A DNA stretch of 64,000 nucleotides. It comes from UBA12077 sp034189025 (GTDB taxonomy: Bacteria; Bacteroidota; Bacteroidia; Bacteroidales; UBA12077). Each line of letters starts with the position of its first letter. Within the stretch, counting starts at the first letter, position 1. The DNA lies in the NCBI GenBank assembly GCA_034189025.1, contig JAXHVS010000055.1, positions 27,214 to 91,213 of the forward strand, in the 5' to 3' direction. The notes beneath the pieces were generated by a model. It saw only the letters and a program-made list of their open reading frames with translations, made no database searches and had not been told where the DNA came from. Position numbers and translations under genes: made by a program. Below, one piece after another: positions 1 through 7,906 of this stretch.

Positions 1-227
1 AATTTTTCGAAGGGCTTTCTACCTCTTATTTCTCCTTTATAATATTTATAAGCTAAGCTATTTTGTTTTAATTCTTCTTCGGTCCATTTTTTTAATTCCT
101 TTATCGTTTCTTGTTCAGGAAGCAATAGTATTTGTTTTAATCGGGGATTTTCTTCTAAAAGTTGGTTTAATATTCGGTTCGCTTTTGGGCTGATTTTTAC
201 TTTTTCGTCATTTATTCTATCCACCAT
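1..227 (-). CDS. Partial hypothetical protein (N-terminal 75 codons; continues beyond the window)
   Basis: An open frame starts at ATG 225-227 on the minus strand and runs without a stop off the left edge. An AGGAAAG stretch just upstream of the ATG can serve as ribosome-binding site. The visible 75 residues begin MVDRINDEKVKISPKANRIL and are rich in Lys, Glu and Leu, so they are probably helical. No signal peptide, membrane segment or motif is visible. A TAAGTTTG element (278-285, minus) sits about 50 bp upstream, inside a perfect 7-bp palindrome, which favours a real transcribed gene. I do not recognise the family. Clean frame, start context and promoter make coding likely; the function is unknown. 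Confidence 0.55.
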   Translation of the reverse strand, partial: MVDRINDEKVKISPKANRILNQLLEENPRLKQILLLPEQETIKELKKWTEEELKQNSLAYKYYKGEIRGRKPFEK

Positions 228-268
228 AACTTTCCTCTTTTTTAATTTGTAATCACAACAACTCTATG

Positions 269-287
269 AATAAGTGGCAAACTTATT
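269..287 (-). promoter_or_regulatory. Candidate -7 element inside a palindrome upstream of the left-edge gene
   Basis: CAAACTTA at 278-285 reads TAAGTTTG on the minus strand and fits the Bacteroidota -7 consensus TAnnTTTG. It lies within AATAAGT-ggcaa-ACTTATT (269-287), a perfect 7-bp inverted repeat with a 5-base centre. A repressor bound there would block the promoter, so autoregulation is possible; this is inference. No convincing -33 TTTG is seen at the right distance. The rest of the gene-free stretch up to 433 is AT-rich, and I see nothing else in it. Confidence 0.4.
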
Positions 288-433
288 TTTAATATAATAT
301 TTAACTTACATCCAAAGTGGTCGTTAAATAAATCCCTAAAATAAAAGGGGGCATACCAAAAAAATGGCAGTGTTAGTTAGTTAGATGCTACAAATTAATA
401 AAAATAATTGGAAAAATCAAAATGAAATAATTG

Positions 434-621
434 TTAAGTAACACCTAAATTGAGCGATATGAGTAAAACGAAATAGCGCTTTACTTAGGCTTAACCCCGA
501 CATAGAAATTGTATATTTTCACTGAATGAGTGAAGTGAAAACTTTACTATTTCTTCGTTGTGAGCGAGAACCTTTAGCTCATGGCCAAAGGGAATAATCG
601 CTCAATTTGGATAACACTTAA
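434..621. repeat. 188-bp palindromic (MITE- or REP-like) intergenic element
   Basis: The ends are inverted copies: TTAAGT (434-439) pairs with ACTTAA (616-621), and AAATTGAGCGAT (447-458) is a perfect inverted match to ATCGCTCAATTT (597-608). A nested pair lies inside: GAAATAG (470-476) against CTATTTC (547-553), followed by ACG/CGT. Shorter hairpins occur in the core, for example TTTTCAC with GTGAAAA and GAGC with GCTC. No coding frame is apparent. The right arm covers the acpH stop codon at 618-620. The whole could fold into one long imperfect hairpin in DNA or RNA. A non-autonomous mobile element is the likeliest reading; a structured RNA or bidirectional terminator is possible. Confidence 0.55.
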
Positions 622-1214
622 TTGCTTGTTAAATCAATGTTGTGGACCGTTTCGATATAATAAATAATTTCCTTAAAAAATTTAAAAAATAGATTTTTTA
701 AATATCCATAATTTTCTTGAAGAGTAGTTATTGCAAATTCAGCATGATCTGGTAATGAAGTATATTTAGCCATAGTGCTAAATACATCTTTTATGCCTTC
801 AATTTTTCGGTACGAATATAATCGTTCATTTCTAATTAAATTGGGAAACATTTCTTGTACTTCAGATGGCATCATCTCTTGGTATTTGTACAATAGTTTG
901 TGAAAAGAATCAATAAAATCAATTAAATGAGTAGTAGAAAACTGCTCCCAGTTTGAAGCCAGAAAATGATCATAGATAATATCAATTATAATTCCAGAAT
1001 ATTTTCTGTATTTAGGTGCAAATAGTTGTTTTGCTTCACTGGTATTTTTGTTAACATCGGTAAAAGAGTCAATATATCGATGTAATAAGATTCCTTCTTT
1101 AATTTTATCAGGGTAAATATGAAAAGCTTTTCCTTTGATATAATCACCCATAAAGTTACCAATCTTTATTTGTTCATCTTCTCCTGAAAGATATATATGT
1201 GCTAAAAAATTCAT
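618..1214 (-). CDS. acpH: Acyl carrier protein phosphodiesterase (AcpH / DUF479 family)
   Basis: 198 aa, close to the roughly 193 aa of E. coli AcpH. This family removes the 4'-phosphopantetheine arm from holo-ACP, using a metal-dependent HD-like helical fold in the cytoplasm. Visible family signatures are the N-terminus MNFLAH, the GNFMGDYIKG segment (about 19-28), HRYIDSFTD (about 45-53) and the IYDHFLASNW segment (about 80-89), which correspond to MNFLAH, HRxID-TD and DHFL in E. coli. No signal peptide. The stop codon lies inside the right arm of the palindromic element at 434-621, so insertion of that element may have set the present C-terminus. It is transcribed alone, divergent from the next gene. 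Family assignment is firm; activity is inferred. Confidence 0.88.
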   Translation of the reverse strand: MNFLAHIYLSGEDEQIKIGNFMGDYIKGKAFHIYPDKIKEGILLHRYIDSFTDVNKNTSEAKQLFAPKYRKYSGIIIDIIYDHFLASNWEQFSTTHLIDFIDSFHKLLYKYQEMMPSEVQEMFPNLIRNERLYSYRKIEGIKDVFSTMAKYTSLPDHAEFAITTLQENYGYLKNLFFKFFKEIIYYIETVHNIDLTSN

Positions 1215-1449
1215 TAGAAGTAATATTTAACGATGTATAATCTAATCTTTACTAAATTAAAGTTTGTTTTTAGCAAATTGTTCAAACCTTCAATCTTTTT
1301 TTTGTTTTTGTATATGTTTCTTAACATATTTCTGCAATTTTATTTTGTAATCCCTAAAAAATCACGGAAAAATCTATTTGTTCAAGACTTGAGTATTCAG
1401 CGGGAAATAACTTTATCTGTTGAAAATTATGATTTTTCGGTTTAAGAAT

Positions 1450-1457
1450 TAACTTTG
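1450..1457 (+). promoter_or_regulatory. Candidate -7 promoter element (TAACTTTG) for the cDPGS-like gene
   Basis: TAACTTTG matches TAnnTTTG and is followed 47 bp later by the ATG at 1504, with a strong AAAGGAGG ribosome-binding site just before the ATG. No clear TTTG is seen 19-21 bp upstream, so the -33 half is weak. The remaining sequence of the 1215-1503 gap is AT-rich; I see no supported gene in it. Confidence 0.45.
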
Positions 1458-1503
1458 TTGAGCAATTTTTTAAAAATATTAATTAAAACATAAAGGAGGA
1501 TTT

Positions 1504-2844
1504 ATGGCAAAGAAAAATGTATTAATAATCGGAGCCGCTGGAAGAGATTTCCATAACTTTAACACTTATTACAGAGATAATGATGATTATAATGTAGTTG
1601 CTTTTACAGCAGCTCAGATTCCGGATATTGATGGACGTAAGTATCCTGCAGAGTTAGCCGGAAGATTATATCCTGATGGAATTCCAATTTATGCACAGGA
1701 TGACTTAGAAAAGCTTATCAAAGAGTTAGATGTTGAAGATTGTGTATTTTCATACAGCGATGTTCCATATCAGGTTGTAATGAATATTGGAGCCTTGGTA
1801 AATGCTGCCGGAGCTAACTTTGTATTATTAGGCCCAGGGAAAACAATGGTTGAAAGTACTAAGCCTGTTATTGCTGTTGGTGCTATACGTACAGGTTGTG
1901 GTAAATCGCAAACATCGCGTCGTATTATTGAACTATTAATGGAGCAGGGACTTAAAGTCGTTGCTATTCGTCACCCCATGCCCTATGGTGATTTGGTTGC
2001 ACAAAAAGTTCAGCGTTTTGCAACCATTGAAGATTTAGCAAAACATAAATGTACTATCGAAGAAATGGAAGAGTATGAACCTCATGTACAACGCGGTAAT
2101 GTGATTTATGCAGGGGTTGATTATGAAGCGATTTTAAGAGAAGCAGAAAATGACCCTGATGGCTGTGATGTAATTCTTTGGGATGGTGGGAATAATGATT
2201 TCCCATTTTATAAACCCGATTTAATGGTAACAGTTGTCGATCCACACCGTCCTGGACACGAACTATCTTACTATCCCGGTGAAACTACTTTGCGTATTGC
2301 CGATTATGTGGTGATTAATAAAATGGACTCAGCTGATGCTCAGGCAATCCAAATTGTTAGAGACAATATTGCTAAAGTTAATCCTAACGCTGTTGTTGTT
2401 GATGGAGCTTCACCACTTACCATTGACAAACCCGAATTAATTAGAGGTAAAAAAGTATTAGTGATAGAAGATGGCCCAACATTAACCCACGGTGAGATGA
2501 AAATTGGTGCCGGTACTGTTGCTGCTAACAAATGTGGTGCTGCTGAGTTGGTTAACCCAAGAGAATTTGCTGTTGGAAAATTAGCCGATACGTTTAAAAT
2601 TTATCCTAATATTGGTACTTTATTACCAGCTATGGGATATGGCGACCAACAAGTTAAAGACCTGGAAGCAACTATTGATAAAACACCATGTGATGCTGTA
2701 GTTATTGCTACTCCGATTGACTTAACGCGAATAGTGAAAATTAATAAGCCAACGGTAAAAGTAGGTTATGACCTTCAGGAAATTGGTCAACCCAATTTAT
2801 CTCAAGCAGTGAATGATTTTATTAAAAAGAATAATTTGAAATAA
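1504..2844 (+). CDS. Cyclic 2,3-diphosphoglycerate synthetase-like P-loop protein
   Basis: 446 aa, cytoplasmic. The N-terminal part is Rossmann-like (VLIIGAAGRDFHNFN at about 6-20). A P-loop GAIRTGCGKSQTSR follows at about 126-139, and the C-terminal part holds NKMD and IDLTRI motifs. This is the layout of archaeal cyclic 2,3-diphosphoglycerate synthetase, which makes the thermoprotectant cDPG from 2,3-bisphosphoglycerate and ATP. Bacterial homologues are usually annotated the same way, but I know of no proof that they make cDPG; they also resemble nucleotide-dependent metal-cofactor chaperones. The start is well supported by AAAGGAGG 8 bp upstream. The gene is monocistronic, with its own promoter motif and a strong terminator. 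Family confident, function uncertain. Confidence 0.8.
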   Translation: MAKKNVLIIGAAGRDFHNFNTYYRDNDDYNVVAFTAAQIPDIDGRKYPAELAGRLYPDGIPIYAQDDLEKLIKELDVEDCVFSYSDVPYQVVMNIGALVNAAGANFVLLGPGKTMVESTKPVIAVGAIRTGCGKSQTSRRIIELLMEQGLKVVAIRHPMPYGDLVAQKVQRFATIEDLAKHKCTIEEMEEYEPHVQRGNVIYAGVDYEAILREAENDPDGCDVILWDGGNNDFPFYKPDLMVTVVDPHRPGHELSYYPGETTLRIADYVVINKMDSADAQAIQIVRDNIAKVNPNAVVVDGASPLTIDKPELIRGKKVLVIEDGPTLTHGEMKIGAGTVAANKCGAAELVNPREFAVGKLADTFKIYPNIGTLLPAMGYGDQQVKDLEATIDKTPCDAVVIATPIDLTRIVKINKPTVKVGYDLQEIGQPNLSQAVNDFIKKNNLK

Positions 2845-2865
2845 TTAATTATTTTTTTATGATAG

Positions 2866-2896
2866 AAAACTGTCTCTATAGTTGAGGCAGTTTTTT
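2866..2896 (+). terminator. Rho-independent terminator after the cDPGS-like gene
   Basis: AAAACTGTCTC (2866-2876), a 7-base loop and GAGGCAG followed by TTTTTT (2884-2896) form an 11-bp stem with one G-U pair and a U-tract. It begins 21 bp after the stop codon at 2844. Confidence 0.85.
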
Positions 2897-2908
2897 ATTT
2901 GGTATGAT

Positions 2909-2941
2909 TTTGGATAATTCCTAATAAATAAAGTATTTTTG
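2909..2941 (+). promoter_or_regulatory. Bacteroidota-type promoter (TTTG, 21 bp, TATTTTTG)
   Basis: TTTG (2909-2912) and TATTTTTG (2934-2941) match the -33 and -7 elements of the Bacteroidota primary sigma factor, with 21 bp between them. The ATG at 2977 lies 35 bp downstream. It sits right after the terminator of the previous gene, as expected for a new transcription unit. Confidence 0.55.
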
Positions 2942-2976
2942 TATTTGATGTTATTATCCAATTAAATTTAATTGAT

Positions 2977-3591
2977 ATGAGAAGTTTTGTTTTGGTGCTG
3001 GCATTTATATTTTGTTATACATTTTTAAATGCACAGGTAATCTTACCCGATAAACCTGATACTACAAAAATAAATCAGGAGAATGACGAAGAAATATCAA
3101 TGAATGAGAGTAAATCTGATGAATTAAAAACAGATGTTGTTTATTTGCATGATAAAACGGTTTTGAAGGTTGATGTTAAAAAAATTTATCAGAATAATCT
3201 TTATTACTCCTTGCCGGGCGATGCAAAAGTAAATCAAATGGATCAACGGTTGGTATATAAAATTGAATATAAATCAGGAAAAACAGAGATTATAAACGAA
3301 GAACCACAAACGGTTAGGAACATTAATGATTATCGTAAAGTTAAAGTCACTTATAATCCTGATGATGTTGATGGTATGGTTGAGGTAGCTAAGCTTGAAG
3401 CCAAAGCCGAGGGGAGCGACCGAAGTTATTCTACAGCCAAAACCCTTGAACGAACAGCAATTATTATTTTAAGAAGAAAAGCTGCCTTAGTTAATGCCGA
3501 AATGGTTTTAGTTACAGATAAAAAAGTACATGTAGCTTTTGGTGAAATTCCTTTTACTATTTTATACGGAACAGCCTATTCTTATCGGTAA
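2977..3591 (+). CDS. Small secreted protein, paralogue of the product at 23637-24209
   Basis: 204 aa. A signal peptide (MRSFVLVLAFIFCYTFLNAQ, about 1-20) predicts export to the periplasm or beyond; there is no lipobox. A short Asp/Glu/Lys-rich linker follows, then a beta-rich part (TDVVYLHDKTVLKVDVKKIY) that reads like a small barrel or sandwich. The C-terminal half has the pattern DDVDG, K-A-AEGS-R, AK, A-I-I--RKAA, LVTDK, FGEIP, GTAYSY, and the protein at 23637-24209 repeats it in the same order. The lysine/alanine helix followed by hydrophobic strands and an ending AY-Y recalls RcsF/DUF4156-type domains, which is inference only. Own promoter at 2909-2941. Function unknown. Confidence 0.75.
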   Translation: MRSFVLVLAFIFCYTFLNAQVILPDKPDTTKINQENDEEISMNESKSDELKTDVVYLHDKTVLKVDVKKIYQNNLYYSLPGDAKVNQMDQRLVYKIEYKSGKTEIINEEPQTVRNINDYRKVKVTYNPDDVDGMVEVAKLEAKAEGSDRSYSTAKTLERTAIIILRRKAALVNAEMVLVTDKKVHVAFGEIPFTILYGTAYSYR

Positions 3592-3601
3592 AAAAAATTA
3601 T

Positions 3602-4963
3602 TTATTCACTTGTTTCTGTTATTTTGTCCATCTCATTTGTAATCTGAGTGTATAATTTCTTTATTTCCAGCAAATGCTTATTTTTAAACCATTGCATAAA
3701 TTTTAATCTAATTTTAGCAAACCATTTTTTTATTCCTATATAATAGTGAAATGCAAATAAACCGGTAAAAGGTAAGGTAATGATATACCCTAAAGTAATC
3801 CATCCTGAATTAAAGATATTTGTTCCAATAATAGCCATAATAATATAATAAACTGGAAATGAAATTAATGCAATAACTGTCCTGAAAGAACTGATGAATT
3901 GAGGATCCTTAATTTTTTTTGTTATCCAAACCGGAATTTTATAGGGTAAGTAATTAAGTACTCCTCCATAAAGATATAAGGGTAGTAGCAATATAGCCAA
4001 AAGTAATTGTCCTAGTAATCCAAGAGCAGAAAAATTTCCTTTTTGTATTACCCAATGTCGGAAATTTAATTTTTTTAATAAATGTACATATTTTAACGTT
4101 ATAGTATTTAGGGATTTAGCTTCTGTGGGGTTTTTCTCGGTAAATTGATTTAAATCGTTAATAATTTTTTTCTGAGCATAGAAGTTATTTGGTTGTTCGT
4201 TATTTTTAAACCCCATTTTTTCAATCATATGTGGGAGGTATAAATATCTTAATTGATTAAACATCTCATAATATTTATCACTTTCAATATGGATCATATA
4301 TTTTTTTAATTCCTGGGCAATTCTTTCTCGAAGAAGATTTAATCCTCTGGGAGGATTTTTCTTATATTCTTCATAATATTCTGAAACGGGGATTGGTTTT
4401 CCAAAATTTATAAATAATCTGCTCCGGAAATTGGAATAATGAGTCCAGTCTAAGCCCACAGGAACAATTTTAATATGTAAGGAAAAATCATTCGCTTCTT
4501 CAGCTTCAAAAGTAATTCTGGATATTCCCTTTTTTAGCGTACGCAATTTCCTAAGTCCGGCATGATTTCCTTCGGGCAGGATAACAAGTCCGTTTTTATT
4601 TTTTAAAACATCAATGGTTTTTTGAAATATTTGATCATTATTTTTTAGGCTTTCTTTTCCATCTCTAATTCGATAAATCGGAAGGATTTTAAGAAACGTT
4701 AGAATTTTTGCGATGGATTTTTTTTTAAAAATGTCGGCTCTGGCTAAAAATACCGGTTCTGTTTTAACCGTAGCTAAAATAGCTAAAGCATCCATCAATG
4801 CATTCTGATGGTTAGGAGCAAAAATAATAATATCATTTTCAGGAATATTGTGTAGATTATGAACCGTTGTCCTGAAATAGGTTTTAGTAACAAAATTTAC
4901 ATAAACCCTTAGTAATGTATAACCCCAATGTCTTTGTTCAATAGTATCTCTGCTTATTGCCAT
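3602..4963 (-). CDS. Lysophospholipid/glycerol acyltransferase (PlsC domain) with C-terminal membrane segments
   Basis: 453 aa. The N-terminal half is a PlsC-type acyltransferase domain: an NHQNALMDAL motif at about 51-60, a PEGNHAG motif near 130, and a VPVGLDWTHYS segment. Such enzymes transfer acyl chains to glycerolipid head groups at the inner membrane. The catalytic motif is H-X5-D here, one residue longer than the canonical H-X4-D; read from the DNA, this spacing is certain. From about residue 300 there are hydrophobic stretches (LGLLGQLLLAILLLPLYLYG and two pairs further on), giving a membrane-anchored C-terminus. It lies 12 bp after the BASS transporter gene and is probably co-transcribed with it. 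The substrate is not predictable. Confidence 0.82.
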   Translation of the reverse strand: MAISRDTIEQRHWGYTLLRVYVNFVTKTYFRTTVHNLHNIPENDIIIFAPNHQNALMDALAILATVKTEPVFLARADIFKKKSIAKILTFLKILPIYRIRDGKESLKNNDQIFQKTIDVLKNKNGLVILPEGNHAGLRKLRTLKKGISRITFEAEEANDFSLHIKIVPVGLDWTHYSNFRSRLFINFGKPIPVSEYYEEYKKNPPRGLNLLRERIAQELKKYMIHIESDKYYEMFNQLRYLYLPHMIEKMGFKNNEQPNNFYAQKKIINDLNQFTEKNPTEAKSLNTITLKYVHLLKKLNFRHWVIQKGNFSALGLLGQLLLAILLLPLYLYGGVLNYLPYKIPVWITKKIKDPQFISSFRTVIALISFPVYYIIMAIIGTNIFNSGWITLGYIITLPFTGLFAFHYYIGIKKWFAKIRLKFMQWFKNKHLLEIKKLYTQITNEMDKITETSE

Positions 4964-4975
4964 AAGAAAGTTTTT

Positions 4976-5908
4976 CTAATCATCAATTTTTTTTCTAGCC
5001 CAAATGGAGGCTATTCCTATCCCTGCAACAATATGCCATATTCCCCACCAAGCTGCAATAAATGCCATGCCTCCTAATTCTAATTCGGGTGGGAAAAGTT
5101 TGGGATTAAAAATTAATACTAAACCTAATCCTGAATTTTGAATTCCTGTTTCTATGGATATTGAACGTCGATCTCTCCTTGGAATTTTCAGAATGGTACT
5201 AAACGTAAACCCGGTTAGCAATGCTAGTGCATTATGAATAAAAACAATTAAAGCAATGAGATGAATATATTTTATAAAATAATTAAAGTTATTAGATAAA
5301 GCAGCTACTACATACCCTGCAAAAATTAATAAAGAAAGTATTTTAATGGGCTTTTTAATTTTATTGGTTAATTCGGGAAATTTTTTTGCAAATAGCATAC
5401 CTACGATTAATGGAATCCCTAAAATGATAAAAACTGTTTGGAATATTTGAAACGGATCAATTTCAATGGGCCTTAACAATGGATGAGATTTAGCATATAA
5501 ACTGCCCCAAAAAGCAAAATTGGCAGGAGTCATAAATATTGCTCCTAAAGTAGCAACAGCTGTCATGCTAACCGATAAAGCTATATTTGCTTTAGCTATG
5601 GAAGAAATGAAATTAGAAATATTTCCTCCCGGGCAAGCTGATACTAATATCATCCCTAATGCAACAGCAGGCGTAGGCTCTATAATTAAAATAAATATAA
5701 ATGTAATAAATGGTAATAGAAAAAATTGAGATATAACTCCAATAATCAATGATTTAGGTTTTTTTATTATTGTTTTAAAACTTTTAAAGTCAATCTCAAG
5801 TGCTACACCAAACATAATAAATGCAAGTGTAATATTCATAAACAATAATCCACCCTGGCTAAAATTGAGATGAATTTTATCTAAAACTTCCAAAGAGTTT
5901 GCAGTCAT
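4976..5908 (-). CDS. Bile acid:sodium symporter (BASS) family transporter
   Basis: 310 aa with about nine hydrophobic segments. The SACPGGNISN motif (about 102-111) is the family's conserved unwound-helix and sodium-site region, and ETGIQNSGLGL near residue 250 is the second conserved motif. The BASS family moves organic anions, such as bile acids, pyruvate, pantoate or other keto acids, with sodium across the inner membrane; the substrate here cannot be told. First gene of a two-gene unit with the acyltransferase downstream. Start MTANSLEVLDKIH gives a short cytoplasmic or periplasmic N-terminus before the first membrane helix, as is normal for the family. Confidence 0.87.
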   Translation of the reverse strand: MTANSLEVLDKIHLNFSQGGLLFMNITLAFIMFGVALEIDFKSFKTIIKKPKSLIIGVISQFFLLPFITFIFILIIEPTPAVALGMILVSACPGGNISNFISSIAKANIALSVSMTAVATLGAIFMTPANFAFWGSLYAKSHPLLRPIEIDPFQIFQTVFIILGIPLIVGMLFAKKFPELTNKIKKPIKILSLLIFAGYVVAALSNNFNYFIKYIHLIALIVFIHNALALLTGFTFSTILKIPRRDRRSISIETGIQNSGLGLVLIFNPKLFPPELELGGMAFIAAWWGIWHIVAGIGIASIWARKKIDD

Positions 5909-6118
5909 AATTCATTTTTTTAGTTGCGCGTAAAAATACACATTTTGAAATGAAAAATTATAATCCTTAATCTGTAATCTTTTTTTGTTCATAAAACGCG
6001 ATTGATTTTTTATCAAAAAAATAGCCAATAAATTCGATTTTATCCTATAAGATTTATAAATTTACATTGCTATCATATATCTTGCCTGTTCAAAGAAATT
6101 AATAAACCTATATAATTT

Positions 6119-6547
6119 GTGGATAATAGCGATGTTTTAAAACTTATTGATGAAGTTTCGGAAGTACTTTCATTATTGATTGAATTAAAAAAGAAAGGCC
6201 GATTTCGCGAAGCATTGGAAAAAATTGATAAAACGCTTTTAGAATATTTCCATTTGGATTCTGAATTTATATACTCAGTATCAGAAGATTTTTTTATTGA
6301 TGCCCTGAAACAAAAGAAGAATTTAACATTTGAACAACTTTCAACATTAGCCGAGTTATTAAGCGAACATGGCGATATTCTATTAGAACAAAATAATCTT
6401 AAGCAAAGCCAGAAAGTTTTAAAAAATACACTAACAATATATTATTTCCTTAATGAGGAGCAAGATTTTTTCTCATTTAAAAATATGAATAAGATGCTTT
6501 TAATTAATGAGAAGTTATCGAAAATTAATGTTGAGATAAAAAACTAA
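6119..6547 (+). CDS. Small helical protein, DUF6483/TPR-like
   Basis: 142 aa from a GTG start; no ATG in frame lies before residue 125, so GTG is needed. No signal peptide. The protein is all-helical in appearance, with paired amphipathic helices (VLKLIDEVSEVLSLLIELKK, GRFREALEKIDKTLLEYF, EQLSTLAELLSEHGDILLEQ). The pattern of an N-terminal D-L-LI-E, a central K-GR--EAL--ID and a late LA-LL-EHGDIL resembles DUF6483 proteins, a family of unknown function; this is from memory. It converges on pgi with 5 bp between the stops. Probably cytoplasmic. Function not inferred. Confidence 0.6.
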   Translation: MDNSDVLKLIDEVSEVLSLLIELKKKGRFREALEKIDKTLLEYFHLDSEFIYSVSEDFFIDALKQKKNLTFEQLSTLAELLSEHGDILLEQNNLKQSQKVLKNTLTIYYFLNEEQDFFSFKNMNKMLLINEKLSKINVEIKN

Positions 6548-6552
6548 CCTTA

Positions 6553-7893
6553 TTAATGCTTCTTAATTCGTTGCCTCAATTTTTCTGTTTCTTTTTCAAA
6601 ACCTGGTTTGCCAAGCAATGCAAACATGTTTTTCTTATAAGCCTCTACTCCTGGCTGATCAAATGGGTTGATTTCCAACAAATAACCACTAACAGCACAT
6701 GATTTTTCAAAAAAGTATAATAATTGCCCTATAGAAAATTCGTTAAGTTTGGGTATTGCTATGCTTACATTTGGTACTTCCCCATCTACGTGAGCCAACA
6801 TTGTTCCCTTTTCCGCCATTTTATTTACAAAATCTATAGGTTTCCCGGCAAGATAATTTAGTTTGTCAAAATTATCTTTATCTGAAGGAATTTCTAATTT
6901 AAAGTTATTTTTTTCAATCGATAGAATAGTTTCAAAAATATTTCTTCGTCCTTCCTGAATGTATTGTCCTAATGAATGCAAATCAGTTGTAAAACTTACG
7001 CTGGCAGGAAAAATACCTTTATGCTCTTTTCCTTCGCTTTCGCCAAATAATTGTTTCCACCATTCGGCAATAAAATTTAAGCGTGAATCATAATTTGCAA
7101 TGATCTCAATATTTTTTCCTTCTTGGTAAAGTAAATGACGAATTGCAGCATATTGATACACCGGATTTTTATCAAAAGATTCCGAATTGCTTACCTCAAG
7201 CATTTTTTTAGCTCCATTAATAAGTTCATCAATATTAAATCCTGCAGAAGCAATAGGTAAAAGGCCTACAGAAGTTAATACCGAATACCTTCCACCTATG
7301 TCATCGGCAATCGTAAAGGTTTTATAATTTTCTTGTGTTGCTAATTTTCTTAAGGCTCCTTTTTTAGCATCGGTTATGGCAACAATTCTTTGTTTTGATG
7401 CAGTTTTTCCAACTTTTTCTTCTAGTTCTTTTCTTAAAATTCTGAAAGCAATGGCTGGCTCAGTAGTTGTTCCTGATTTAGAAATAACGATAATTGAAAA
7501 AGATTTATCTTTTAAATATTCTGTTAACTCATGATGGTAGTCTTCAGATAAGTTATATCCGGCAAAAATAATTTCTGGTGCATTGGTTTTTTTCTTAAAA
7601 TGTGGTGAAAGAGCTTCAATAACTGCCCTTGCTCCAAGATAAGAACCTCCAATGCCTATAACTACAATAATATCTGATATTTTTTGTAAGTCAGCAGCGG
7701 TGTTTTTTATATCATTTAATTCTTTTGGGGTAATAACATTTGGGAGGTCTAACCAACCAAGAAAATCGCTTCCTTTGCCTGTCTTTTTATTCAGCATTTC
7801 TACCTTTTTGTTAATCAATGTTTTGTGGGCATTTAAGTTTTCTGGCTGAATAAAAGGCAAGATATTGCTTATATCGATTTGAATGTTTTCCAT
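6553..7893 (-). CDS. pgi: Glucose-6-phosphate isomerase
   Basis: 446 aa, the short bacterial form rather than the roughly 550-aa E. coli form. It interconverts glucose-6-phosphate and fructose-6-phosphate in the cytoplasm. Visible signatures: GIGGSYLGARAV (about 80-91, phosphate binding), SKSGTTTEPA (about 138-147), the PGI motif DIGGRYSVLTSVGLLP (about 197-212), FGESEGKEHKGIFP with the catalytic glutamate (about 283-296), and a C-terminal Q-GVEAYK lysine segment. Last gene of the minus-strand unit lysS-gpsA-pgi, 13 bp after gpsA. Nothing unusual. Confidence 0.96.
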   Translation of the reverse strand: MENIQIDISNILPFIQPENLNAHKTLINKKVEMLNKKTGKGSDFLGWLDLPNVITPKELNDIKNTAADLQKISDIIVVIGIGGSYLGARAVIEALSPHFKKKTNAPEIIFAGYNLSEDYHHELTEYLKDKSFSIIVISKSGTTTEPAIAFRILRKELEEKVGKTASKQRIVAITDAKKGALRKLATQENYKTFTIADDIGGRYSVLTSVGLLPIASAGFNIDELINGAKKMLEVSNSESFDKNPVYQYAAIRHLLYQEGKNIEIIANYDSRLNFIAEWWKQLFGESEGKEHKGIFPASVSFTTDLHSLGQYIQEGRRNIFETILSIEKNNFKLEIPSDKDNFDKLNYLAGKPIDFVNKMAEKGTMLAHVDGEVPNVSIAIPKLNEFSIGQLLYFFEKSCAVSGYLLEINPFDQPGVEAYKKNMFALLGKPGFEKETEKLRQRIKKH

Positions 7894-7906
7894 AACAAAA
7901 CAATTT

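Noticed and set aside
1233..1445. 70-codon plus-strand ORF between acpH and the cDPGS-like gene
   Set aside because: No ribosome-binding site, very Phe/Leu/Lys-biased composition as expected from AT-rich non-coding DNA, and a promoter element for the next gene follows directly. Kept out of the feature list.
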